Source of the DNA: an uncultured Treponema sp.
GTDB lineage: Bacteria > Spirochaetota > Spirochaetia > Treponematales > Treponemataceae
NCBI GenBank assembly: GCA_938039145.1
Contig: CALHVG010000028.1
Coordinates: 1 to 25,669 of the forward strand
Length of the DNA: 25,669 nucleotides
Direction of reading: 5' to 3'
A model generated the notes under the pieces. The model was not told the origin of the DNA, did no database searches, and was given only the letters and a program-made list of their open reading frames with translations. A program made the position numbers and the translations under genes. Position 1 is the stretch's first letter. Each line of letters begins with the position of its first letter. Shown in pieces: positions 6,510-13,855 of the stretch.

Positions 6510-6649
6510 ATGCAAAAAAATAGGCAGAGAATAGTGGCGGTTCTGTGCGTTCCGGTGATAGGAATAGGCGCGACTGATTCCGCTCGCTCTTCAATAGGAC
6601 GGAAAAACTTTATGCCACGGTTTCGTTTGTTCCTGTAACAAAAAACTAG
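6510..6649 (+). pseudogene. Remnant of a small exported protein gene
   Basis: A good promoter (6439-6467) and TTGGAGGA ribosome-binding site precede ATG 6510. The frame opens with MQKNRQRIVAVLCVPVIGIG, which resembles a signal peptide, then turns into unlikely sequence and stops at 6638 (42 aa). In another frame, 6578-6649 reads FRSLFNRTEKLYATVSFVPV followed by TKN and a stop, which looks like a genuine protein C-terminus. The simplest reading is a gene that lost its middle and its frame. A real 42-aa peptide is the alternative. Confidence 0.4.
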
Positions 6650-6702
6650 CCGTTTTCGAAAATGTTTTGACTTGACGGAAAATACGTCTTTTGAGGTGTA
6701 TG

Positions 6703-8511
6703 ATGAGACTTATAAAACATACTTTGTCGTGGAAACTTTTTTCAGTGTTTTTCCCTTCGATAATGGCTTTTCTTGTTTTCTGTTATTTTTTTCTGGGTTA
6801 CAAGAACAGCAAGGACCTTACGGAGGCAATAGATCACGAACTTAGGATAATTGCATCCGGCGTTGTTGTCGCGATAGAAGATTTTCCGCTGGATTCGGCT
6901 TCGAACGAAAATCGCGGAAAAAAAGACTTTTCAGATTTGAGCAACAAATTGCTGAAAATCCACAATTCCACGGATTCATTCAATATAAGTCTTATAAAAA
7001 AGGAAAAAGGCGGAGCGACGGTGCTTTTAAGTTCTCGTGAAATTAAAAACGGAACTTTCAAGTCTTCCTACGCTTTTAGCCCAGTACCTGAGGCTTTGTC
7101 AAAAGCGTTGACGGAAAACGTCCAGGCTTTTACAGTCCGTCCATATGTCGGAAAGTTCGGGAAAGTGCTTTCGCTTTTTACACCCGTAAACACTTCGGAT
7201 AAGGATAACGCATATTTTATCGGAATCGATTACGACTGCCTTGGAAGAAAAGAGCAGCTTACTATTTCAGTGTGGCTTACAATAATTCCGGTTTTCCTTT
7301 TTTGCATGGGCTGCCTTGCTGTGGTGATTTTTCTTGTCAAAGTGTTTTTTGTGAATCCGTTGAAAAAACTTAAAGGAAATCTTGACGAAATCGGTTCGGG
7401 CGAGGCGGACTTGTGCATGAGGCTTCCTGTAAGGAGCGACGACGAGATTTCCGATACGGCAGCTTCGTTCAACAGATTCATAGAGCGGCTGAACCTTATA
7501 ACAATCGAACTTAAAAAGCACGCCGTGGAAGCGTCGTTTGTCGAAAAAAATCTTGTCGCCGCTTCAAAGGAAACGTCCTCGTCCGTTACGCAGATTCACG
7601 GAAACTCTGTAGCGATTTCAAAATCCATGGAAAATCTTAACAGGAATGCGGTTGAGACTAATTCATTGGGCGAAGAAATTATTACGATTATAAAAAGCCT
7701 TGCGCACGTCGTAAGGCGAGAAGGTGAGGCGAGTGAAATTTTTTCGAATTCCACAGATGAGATGGTTCAAAGCGTAATGCGGATTTCAACCGAAATGGAC
7801 AAGGCGGAGCTTCTTTCCGAAACGCTGGCGTCAAAATCCGAAGCCGGAATACAACGAATGAACGAGACGGAAAAACTTGTCTCGGACATAAATTTACGGA
7901 TTCAGTCGATAGGTGCGTTCGTAAAAATCATAAACGACATTTCCGAAAAGACAAATATGCTCGCGATGAATGCTGCGATTGAGGCGGCTCATGCAGGTGA
8001 GGCGGGAAAAGGATTTTCAGTTGTGGCGGGTGAAATAAGAAATCTTGCAGACCAGTCCAAAAAGAACGCGCACCTTATAGTGGATTCATTGAGCGATGTT
8101 ATAGAACGCACGGGAACCGCCACGAGTCTTGCGCAGGAGACAAAGGAGTCGTTTTCCATTATTGACGACGGCGTTCATCAAGGCGTAAATGCGTTTTCTT
8201 CTATAAGAGAACATGCCGAAGCAGTCTCGACGGCGGCTCTTTCGATAAAAAACGCCCTTGAAAATCTTAGAAAACAGCAGCAGAGAGTAAAGGAAAGTTC
8301 CGAAAAGTTGGAGGATGTCTCTTCCGCCCTGACGCTTACCGGAAATCAGATGGAAAAACTTTCTTCAGAAGTTACCGCCGACATGGGCGACATCGTGGTC
8401 GGCATGGACGAAATAGAAAAAGCCCAGCTTGCGGTTGCGGAAGAATCCGCCAAGGTAAGTTCCCTGACAAGCGCAATCCGGGAGCAGATGGATAAGTTCA
8501 AAACCGAATAG
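6703..8511 (+). CDS. Methyl-accepting chemotaxis protein
   Basis: A transmembrane chemoreceptor that signals through CheA/CheW to the flagellar motor. About 602 residues: first membrane helix at roughly 12-32, a periplasmic domain of about 150 residues (Cache-like in appearance, ligand unknown), second helix at about 186-217, HAMP at 218-266 (NPLKKLKGNLDEIGSGEADL), then the long signalling coiled coil. The hairpin tip is clear: EKTNMLAMNAAIEAAHAGEA followed by GKGFSVVAGEIRNLADQS. There is no C-terminal CheR-tethering pentapeptide. ATG 6703 is preferred (GAGG at 6693-6696, 6 nt away); ATG 6700 and TTG 6691 are in frame. It has no chemotaxis neighbours, so it is a stand-alone receptor. Confidence 0.95.
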   Translation: MRLIKHTLSWKLFSVFFPSIMAFLVFCYFFLGYKNSKDLTEAIDHELRIIASGVVVAIEDFPLDSASNENRGKKDFSDLSNKLLKIHNSTDSFNISLIKKEKGGATVLLSSREIKNGTFKSSYAFSPVPEALSKALTENVQAFTVRPYVGKFGKVLSLFTPVNTSDKDNAYFIGIDYDCLGRKEQLTISVWLTIIPVFLFCMGCLAVVIFLVKVFFVNPLKKLKGNLDEIGSGEADLCMRLPVRSDDEISDTAASFNRFIERLNLITIELKKHAVEASFVEKNLVAASKETSSSVTQIHGNSVAISKSMENLNRNAVETNSLGEEIITIIKSLAHVVRREGEASEIFSNSTDEMVQSVMRISTEMDKAELLSETLASKSEAGIQRMNETEKLVSDINLRIQSIGAFVKIINDISEKTNMLAMNAAIEAAHAGEAGKGFSVVAGEIRNLADQSKKNAHLIVDSLSDVIERTGTATSLAQETKESFSIIDDGVHQGVNAFSSIREHAEAVSTAALSIKNALENLRKQQQRVKESSEKLEDVSSALTLTGNQMEKLSSEVTADMGDIVVGMDEIEKAQLAVAEESAKVSSLTSAIREQMDKFKTE

Positions 8512-8626
8512 ATTTTCACCGTTCTTTTTATGTAAAATATGCGTCGCCTTTGACAAGAGCGGTGGACTTAGGCTATCATCAGAAAAAATAGCGAATTATG
8601 TTTTGAGTCTTAGGCGTGGATATCCG

Positions 8627-8654
8627 TTTACGGTTTTTTTCTCAAAATGATAAT
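8627..8654 (+). promoter_or_regulatory. Possible promoter of the flavodoxin gene
   Basis: TTTACG (8627-8632), a 16-nt spacer and GATAAT (8649-8654) give a moderate sigma-70 match about 45 nt before the flavodoxin start. Weak -35, so tentative. Confidence 0.35.
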
Positions 8655-8699
8655 ACGCAGGTTTTAGGAAAAACGGAGAATTTTATTTAAGGAGTTTTT

Positions 8700-9242
8700 A
8701 TGAAAAAAACTATTTTGGCATTTCTTTCGGTTTTAATTGGTTTTTGTGCATTTTCGCAAACGAAAAGCGAAAAAATTCTTGTAGCCTATTTTTCGAACAC
8801 CGGCAACACTGAACGGGTTGCGAAAAAGGCGGCGGAAATCTTGAAAGCGGACGTGTTTCAAATAATTCCGGAAAAGCCTTACACTGCTGAGGACTTGAAT
8901 TGGCGGAACAGCAAAAGCAGGGCTACGCTCGAAGGAAAAAACGAAAACGCCCGTCCGGCAATCGCAAAAAACACTGACATCTCTGGATACGATACAATCG
9001 TGGTTGCCTATCCGATATGGTGGGGAAAAGCGCCCAAGATAATGTCGACATTCATCGAAAGTTATGATTTTTCGGGTAAAAAAATCATTCCGATTTGCAC
9101 GTCTCATTCCAGCGGATTCGGGAAAAGCGATTTTCAATTGCGCGCCCTTGCAAAAAACGCTATGTGGAAAAACGGAAAGCGTTTCGGTGCCAAATTTTCC
9201 GAATCGGAATTGAGAAAATTTTTAGAGGAAATAAACAAATAA
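8700..9242 (+). CDS. Exported flavodoxin-like protein
   Basis: A 180-aa flavodoxin-fold protein preceded by a Sec signal peptide. Residues 1-20 (MKKTILAFLSVLIGFCAFSQ) are basic then hydrophobic, with a likely signal-peptidase I site after AFS; a lipobox reading (IGFC) is less likely. The FMN phosphate loop follows at once: LVAYFSNTGNTERVA. WRNSKSRATLE and YDTIVVAYPIWWGKAPKIMS are typical of the long-chain flavodoxin/WrbA-like group, as is the later ICTSHSSGFGKS. Flavodoxins are normally cytoplasmic electron carriers, so an exported one would act in the periplasm or at the cell surface. AAGGAG about 5 nt upstream supports the start. The next gene begins 25 nt downstream, a possible operon. Confidence 0.88.
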   Translation: MKKTILAFLSVLIGFCAFSQTKSEKILVAYFSNTGNTERVAKKAAEILKADVFQIIPEKPYTAEDLNWRNSKSRATLEGKNENARPAIAKNTDISGYDTIVVAYPIWWGKAPKIMSTFIESYDFSGKKIIPICTSHSSGFGKSDFQLRALAKNAMWKNGKRFGAKFSESELRKFLEEINK

Positions 9243-9267
9243 TTTTCATTTTTACAAGGAGATTTTT

Positions 9268-10005
9268 ATGAAAAAAATCAATATTGTTGAATTTATAAAG
9301 AAAGCGGATTTTGTTCTTGTGTTCATCTTAGCGATTTTGGGAATCGTTTCTCTTGTCGTGTCGCTGATAAGCAATTATTTTCCTTTTCCAAGACATAGGA
9401 GCGAACCTCAGATGCCTTTCATCGTCGATGAAAAAGTCGAGATAAAGGAATATGTCGAGTTCGACAAAAAGATAAAGGATGTTTATGTGTTTGCGGTGAA
9501 AAGTTCGGGCGTAAGAGCCGAGGATTCTTCCGCTTCCGCCAAAGAGTATTCCGCTTCATATTTCAATGCCCTCGGAAAAACCATGGGCGATGACGGCATA
9601 ACGAATTTCGTTTTTGTAAAACCCGGAAAAGGCGAGCAAAAACTTTTTTCGAAAAATGTCTACATATACAAACATCATTTTTTATTTGAAGCCGAACGGG
9701 AAAACTTGATGTACGCTCCCGACTGCAATGTCTACGCTGTTGTAAAGTCCGACACGAACAATGACAAGTTTGTTGACAGCAAGGATGATGTGAGCCTCTT
9801 CGTCTCGGATTACGATGGAACTAACCTTATGGAAATTTCTTCTTCCATAGTCGAATTTGAATCTATTGACAGGAATCACTTTATGTTCTCCGAATACGAC
9901 GGAAAAATGCTTTCGTATTATGTGTACGATTGCGATACGCACAAAAAGAATGTCTTAAAAACGGTGGAACAGGATATTTCTGAAAAAAAGATTGCGCTCT
10001 ATTGA
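9268..10005 (+). CDS. Membrane-anchored hypothetical protein with EF-hand-like loop
   Basis: A 245-aa protein I do not recognise. Residues about 14-37 (FVLVFILAILGIVSLVVSLI) form an N-terminal membrane anchor, and the rest is likely periplasmic. Residues 162-173 (DTNNDKFVDSKD) match a calcium EF-hand/dockerin-type loop with Asp or Asn at positions 1, 3, 5, 9 and 12. The flanking NVYAVVKS and VSLFVSDYDGTNLMEI look like strands of a beta-propeller blade, as in TolB-type repeats. AAGGAG lies upstream of ATG 9268. The gene is probably co-transcribed with the exported flavodoxin, so both may act outside the cytoplasm. Function unknown; calcium binding is inferred from spacing only. Confidence 0.75.
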   Translation: MKKINIVEFIKKADFVLVFILAILGIVSLVVSLISNYFPFPRHRSEPQMPFIVDEKVEIKEYVEFDKKIKDVYVFAVKSSGVRAEDSSASAKEYSASYFNALGKTMGDDGITNFVFVKPGKGEQKLFSKNVYIYKHHFLFEAERENLMYAPDCNVYAVVKSDTNNDKFVDSKDDVSLFVSDYDGTNLMEISSSIVEFESIDRNHFMFSEYDGKMLSYYVYDCDTHKKNVLKTVEQDISEKKIALY

Positions 10006-10020
10006 TTCGTTTAATCCGCT

Positions 10021-10068
10021 TTGCGTTTTAAACTTGATGCAAAAAATGCGTTTAGGTTCAAAACGCAA
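10021..10068 (+). other. Hairpin after the EF-hand-like gene
   Basis: TTGCGTTTT (10021-10029) pairs with AAAACGCAA (10060-10068). After one mismatch a second stem forms inside (10031-10035 with 10054-10058). It starts 15 nt after the stop codon, as a terminator would, but no T run follows, so termination is uncertain. The rest of 10006-10131 shows nothing else. Confidence 0.4.
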
Positions 10069-10131
10069 GCAAAAACATTTTGAGTGCAGACGCGCTCATC
10101 GTGCCGGTAATTTTTTCGGGACTTTTACAGC

Positions 10132-10902
10132 ATGACTTTGCTTGAAAAATATTACAACAAATTCAATGAAGACCACAGGCTTACGACCCGTCACGGAATT
10201 GTAGAATTTTCTACATCGCTTAGTTTTATCCGAAGGGTCATAGGCGAACGGAAAAATTTAAAAATCCTTGACTTGGGCTGCGGAACGGGTCGCTATTCCA
10301 TTGAATTGTGCCGAGACTCGCACGATGTTACCGCAGTCGAGCCGGTGCTTCGGAATCTTGAAGTTCTGCGTTCCAAGCACGAAAACATAAAAACTTGGAA
10401 CGGCAATGCGCTTAATCTTCATTTTCTTGATGACGGCGTTTTTGACATCGTAATAATGTTCGGTCCTATGTATCATCTTCACACACAGGAAGAACGGCTT
10501 GTGGCGTTCTCGGAAGCGAAGCGTGTTTTAAAATCCGACGGGCATATTTTTGCCTCTTACATAATGAACGAATATGCCGTCATAAAATATTGTTTCGGCG
10601 AAGGAAAAATCGAAGAATGTCTTTTGAACGGCTCTCTGACGGAAGATTTTCATTGCGTAACAAAAGAAAACGACCTTTATTCCTATTTGCGCATAAGCGA
10701 CATAGACGAACTGAACCTGAAATCCGGACTGAAAAGCGTAATGCGATTTGCTCAGGACGGACCTGCCGACTATATGAGACGGGAACTGAACGCCATGAGC
10801 GAAAAAACTTTTTCCACTTTCCTTAAATATCATCTTTCCACGTGCGAAATGCCCGAACTCTTGGGCGCATCCAGCCATGTCGTAGATGTTCTTCAAAAAT
10901 AA
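10132..10902 (+). CDS. Class I SAM-dependent methyltransferase
   Basis: A 256-aa Rossmann-fold methyltransferase. Motif I, KILDLGCGTGRYSIEL (LDLGCGTG at residues 46-53), binds S-adenosylmethionine; VTAVEP holds the acidic ribose ligand; FDIVIMFGPMYHLHTQEER and KRVLKSDGHIFASYIMNEY are motifs IV and V/VI of the Methyltransf_11/UbiE-like group. The C-terminal 90 residues vary in this superfamily and do not reveal the substrate (small molecule, lipid or protein). Ribosome-binding site is weak, and the distance to the previous gene suggests its own transcript. Enzyme class is sure, the substrate is not. Confidence 0.9.
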   Translation: MTLLEKYYNKFNEDHRLTTRHGIVEFSTSLSFIRRVIGERKNLKILDLGCGTGRYSIELCRDSHDVTAVEPVLRNLEVLRSKHENIKTWNGNALNLHFLDDGVFDIVIMFGPMYHLHTQEERLVAFSEAKRVLKSDGHIFASYIMNEYAVIKYCFGEGKIEECLLNGSLTEDFHCVTKENDLYSYLRISDIDELNLKSGLKSVMRFAQDGPADYMRRELNAMSEKTFSTFLKYHLSTCEMPELLGASSHVVDVLQK

Positions 10903-11035
10903 TTTTTCCCCGCCTTTCCGCTTTTCGTTTTATTTTAATTTTCCCTTGACCGTGATAATTTTTCAAAAAATGAGAGTCTTAGGGCTTACGCATGAAAAAT
11001 GTATATACAGAAAAGAGACGTAGTATAAAATAAAA

Positions 11036-11182
11036 AAGGCGGAACGCGAGGCAGCGGCAATGCCGCCGAGCCGCTCTGACCGATGGCAAGCAAATTTCGA
11101 AGAAATTTTGCGCAGTCCGACTCCGATTACGGTCAGCTGCGGTGAACGGCAGGGCTGCTGCCGGGAGTGCGGCCGTTTTTTT
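11036..11182 (+). ncRNA. GC-rich structured island (candidate ncRNA or dispersed repeat)
   Basis: About 147 bp much richer in GC than its surroundings. TATAAA at 11024-11029 lies just before it. Pairings seen: GCGGC/GCCGC in 11054-11066, AGCGGC with GCCGCT (11053-11075 region), CTGACCG (11076-11082) with CGGTCAG (11130-11136), GCAAATTTC with GAAATTTTGC (11090-11111, one bulge), CGGCAG (11147-11152) with CTGCCG (11158-11163). AACGGC (11145-11150) with GCCGTT (11172-11177) then a T7 run looks like an intrinsic terminator. It is not SRP, RNase P, tmRNA or tRNA by any motif I know. The flanks 10903-11035 and 11183-11280 hold nothing recognisable. Confidence 0.4.
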
Positions 11183-11285
11183 ACGGTAAAGGCTATTTTT
11201 TTGAATATAGATTCTCATGCATAAGCCTTGATCATACTCTCCTCTAGCCTTGAAAAAATATTCCGCTTGGGTTATTCTTAACGCC

Positions 11286-11412
11286 ACGCTTAAAGCGTTT
11301 CGGTCTCTGCGGAAAAATCCGTGCCGACCATTCAAAATCATAAAGAGGAAAACATCATATGGACAAAACTTTTTTGGATTTTCCGATTTTTGTCCTTTTC
11401 TTCCATCCTTGA
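11286..11412 (+). promoter_or_regulatory. Structured glyS leader with terminator-like hairpin and short uORF
   Basis: Three hairpins in series precede glyS: ACGCT/AGCGT (11286-11298); GGTC/GACC with inner CGGA/TCCG (11302-11329); and GGACAAAA (11361-11368) with TTTTGTCC (11388-11395) followed by TTTT. The last resembles an intrinsic terminator or attenuator. An 18-codon ORF (11359-11412, MDKTFLDFPIFVLFFHP) with AAAGAGG upstream overlaps the third hairpin. It contains no Gly codons, so it is not a simple glycine attenuator. There is no T-box sequence. Regulatory role is speculative. Confidence 0.35.
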
Positions 11413-11450
11413 GTTTGCTTTGCAGGCTTAAAACACTTAGGAGTAAAAAA

Positions 11451-12941
11451 ATGGAAAACAAACAGAAAGATTCGCACGCCTGTACAATGGAAAAGATAAT
11501 CTCGCTTTGTAAAAGACGCGGATTTGTTTATCAGGCTTCCGAAATCTACGGCGGACAAGCTGGAGCTTGGGATTACGGACCGCTTGGCGTGGACTTCAAA
11601 CGGAACATTCAGAATGCATGGTGGCATTACATGATTCAGCTTCACGACGATGTGGTCGGTCTTGATTCTGCGATATTCCAGCACCACACCACTTGGAAGG
11701 CTTCCGGACACGTTGACCATTTTTCCGACCCTATGGTCGACTGTCTTGAATGCAACGCCCGCCACCGCGCCGACAAAATGATAGAGGATTTTTCAGCGGC
11801 AAATCCCGACAAAGCCCCTTCAAAACCCGTGGACACGATGAGCCACGACGAGATGAAAGTTTTCATCGACGAAAACATAAATTGTCCTACCTGCGGTTCA
11901 AAAAATAGAAAATATACGGCTGTGCGGGAATTCAATCTTATGTTCAAGACGTATCAAGGTCCGATTTCCGACGATTCCCACCTGATTTATCTGCGTCCTG
12001 AAACTTGTCAGGGAATCTTCACTGATTTTAAAAGCATAGTTCAGTCAAACAGAATGAAAATTCCGTTTGGGGTGGCGCAGGTCGGAAAATCGTTCCGAAA
12101 CGAAATCATATTCAAGAATTTCATTTTCAGAACGTGCGAATTCGAGCAGATGGAGATGGAATATTTCTGCAAACCCGGAACTGAGGACGAAACGTTTTCC
12201 CGCTGGCGAAAGGAGCGATGGGCGTTTTATCTGAAGTACGGAATACCCGAAAATCAGCTAAAGTGGCATCATCACGACAAACTTGCTCACTACGCAAAGG
12301 ATGCGTACGACATCACGTACAATTTCCCGATTGGTTTTGAGGAAATCGAAGGAATCCATTCAAGGACGGACTTTGATCTTTCCCAGCACCAGACTTATTC
12401 CAAAAAGGATATGTCATATATCGATCAGGAAGACGGAAACAACCGCTACATTCCTTATGTTGTGGAAACTTCGGCCGGACTGAACAGAAACTTCCTCATG
12501 TTCCTTTGCGAGGCTTACGAGGAAGAAAATGTCGGAACTGACGGAAACGAGGATTACAGAACGGTTCTGCATCTTCATCCGCGTCTTTCTCCGATAACGG
12601 TAGCCGTGCTTCCTCTGATGAAAAAAGATGGGCTTTCCGAAAAGGCAAAGGAAATTCAGCATCTTCTTAAAGAAGATTTTGTAACGGATTTTGATACGTC
12701 CGGAACTGTTGGAAAACGTTATCGCCGGCAGGACGAGGTTGGAACTCCGTTCTGCGTTACCGTTGACTACGACACGATTCAGGAAAACAAGGACGACGGA
12801 AGCAAAAATGAACTATTCAACACCGTTACGGTTCGATTCCGTGATTCGATGAAGCAGGAACGAATTTCCATAGATGAACTTGTTCCGTTTATCCAAAAGG
12901 CAATCAGAGATTACAAACCCGTCGAGCGAAAAGACAGATAG
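11451..12941 (+). CDS. glyS: Glycine--tRNA ligase (single-chain alpha2 type)
   Basis: Class II aminoacyl-tRNA synthetase that charges tRNA-Gly in the cytoplasm. The 496-aa homodimer type (as in eukaryotes, archaea and some bacteria) is shown by KIISLCKRRGFVYQASEIYG, GAWDYGPLGVDFKRNIQNAW, the insertion with CLEC...CPTC zinc-type ligands, LRPETCQGIFTDFK, motif 2 GKSFRNEI and RTCEFEQMEMEYFC, and the C-terminal anticodon domain starting near SPITVAVLPLM. AGGAG at 11439-11443 lies 7 nt before ATG 11451, which fixes the start. An open frame extends to 11250 but runs through the leader. A weak hairpin at 12949-12962 (GAAAAC/GTTTTC) follows the stop. Confidence 0.97.
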   Translation: MENKQKDSHACTMEKIISLCKRRGFVYQASEIYGGQAGAWDYGPLGVDFKRNIQNAWWHYMIQLHDDVVGLDSAIFQHHTTWKASGHVDHFSDPMVDCLECNARHRADKMIEDFSAANPDKAPSKPVDTMSHDEMKVFIDENINCPTCGSKNRKYTAVREFNLMFKTYQGPISDDSHLIYLRPETCQGIFTDFKSIVQSNRMKIPFGVAQVGKSFRNEIIFKNFIFRTCEFEQMEMEYFCKPGTEDETFSRWRKERWAFYLKYGIPENQLKWHHHDKLAHYAKDAYDITYNFPIGFEEIEGIHSRTDFDLSQHQTYSKKDMSYIDQEDGNNRYIPYVVETSAGLNRNFLMFLCEAYEEENVGTDGNEDYRTVLHLHPRLSPITVAVLPLMKKDGLSEKAKEIQHLLKEDFVTDFDTSGTVGKRYRRQDEVGTPFCVTVDYDTIQENKDDGSKNELFNTVTVRFRDSMKQERISIDELVPFIQKAIRDYKPVERKDR

Positions 12942-13062
12942 GCGGCTTTGAAAACGGCGTTTTTCGTTCTTTCGGATTTTGAAAAGTGTGGCGTATTTAA
13001 GGCGTTGTGCGTCATCTAAATCTGAAAGTTTTTGAAAAATGTCGTTTGCTTGGAGGCAAACT

Positions 13063-13824
13063 ATGGAATATGTGCGTCTGGGAAAATCCAATCTGATGAT
13101 ATCCAGAGTGGCGATGGGAATTTCTTCGCTTGAAAAACTTTGCTCTGACTCAAAAAGCTATGAGCTGGTGCGAACGGCGTATGAGCAGGGAATAAATTTT
13201 TTTGACACTTCCAGAAAAATGCCCGATTGCGAAAAACTTTTGGGCGGGGCTTTGGGCGATATCCGGGAAAACGTTATTGTTGCGACAAAGACAAACGCCC
13301 AAAGCGGTTCCGAGGTGCTTTCCGATTTTGAGGAGAGCCTAAATTCAATGAAATGCGACGCAATCGAGCTTTTCCAGTATGAGACGGATTCCTTTCTACC
13401 TGAAAAAAACGGAGTTGACGGAATATTTTCTTCATTTTCAAGGCTCAAAGACGAAGGAAAATGCCGTGCGATAGGCATTTCTACGCAGAATTTGGATGTT
13501 GCCGAAAAGGCGATAAACTCAGGGCTTTATGATACAATCCAGTTTCCTTTCAGCATGATTTCAAGCGAAAAGACTATTGCCCTTGTAAAACTCTGCGAAG
13601 AAAATGACATGGGTTTTGTTGCAATGCAGCCTCTTTGCGGGGGTGTGGTGGACAATATTCCGCTTGCGTTCGGATTTTTGCGTCAGTACGAAAATGTGAT
13701 TCCGCTTTGGGGTGTAAAAACGGCGGACGAACTCAAGCAGATTCTTTATTTTAACGAACATCCGCCTGTAATCGATGAAAAATTCAAGGAAGACGTAGAG
13801 CGGTTTCGTATGTTTTTCAATTAA
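13063..13824 (+). CDS. Aldo/keto reductase family protein, degenerate catalytic site
   Basis: A 253-aa TIM-barrel protein of the AKR superfamily: MEYVRLGKSNLMISRVAMGI at the N-terminus, EQGINFFDTSR, VIVATKTNAQSGSEVLSDFE, AIGISTQNLDVAEKAI and a final NADPH-side segment GVKTADELKQIL. Of the catalytic tetrad, Asp48 and Lys76 are present, but the Tyr position (family DTA..YG) is Met53 and the His position (family LxxIH or LYQLH) is Tyr106/Glu107. Length is at the short end. GGAGG at 13052-13056, 6 nt upstream, sets the start. It may be a non-reductase AKR or a cofactor-binding regulator. Family assignment is secure; activity is doubtful. Confidence 0.85.
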   Translation: MEYVRLGKSNLMISRVAMGISSLEKLCSDSKSYELVRTAYEQGINFFDTSRKMPDCEKLLGGALGDIRENVIVATKTNAQSGSEVLSDFEESLNSMKCDAIELFQYETDSFLPEKNGVDGIFSSFSRLKDEGKCRAIGISTQNLDVAEKAINSGLYDTIQFPFSMISSEKTIALVKLCEENDMGFVAMQPLCGGVVDNIPLAFGFLRQYENVIPLWGVKTADELKQILYFNEHPPVIDEKFKEDVERFRMFFN

Positions 13825-13832
13825 TGTTACAA

Positions 13833-13847
13833 CGAAAATATTTTTCG
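13833..13847. terminator. Short AT-rich hairpin between convergent genes
   Basis: CGAAAA (13833-13838) pairs with TTTTCG (13842-13847) over a 3-nt loop in the 31-nt gap between the convergent AKR and HD-GYP genes. It could act as a weak two-way terminator; thermodynamically slight. Confidence 0.3.
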
Positions 13848-13855
13848 GACTTTGT

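Noticed and set aside
11036..11182. SRP RNA, tmRNA or RNase P RNA in the GC-rich island
   Set aside because: The conserved SRP loop, tmRNA tRNA-like ends and RNase P core sequences are not present, and the length does not fit tmRNA or RNase P.
10979..11461. 160-aa open frame on the minus strand across the GC-rich island
   Set aside because: It runs antisense through the structured island and the glyS leader into the glyS start. Composition follows the GC-rich DNA, no ribosome-binding site, and the strand is opposite to the likely transcript.
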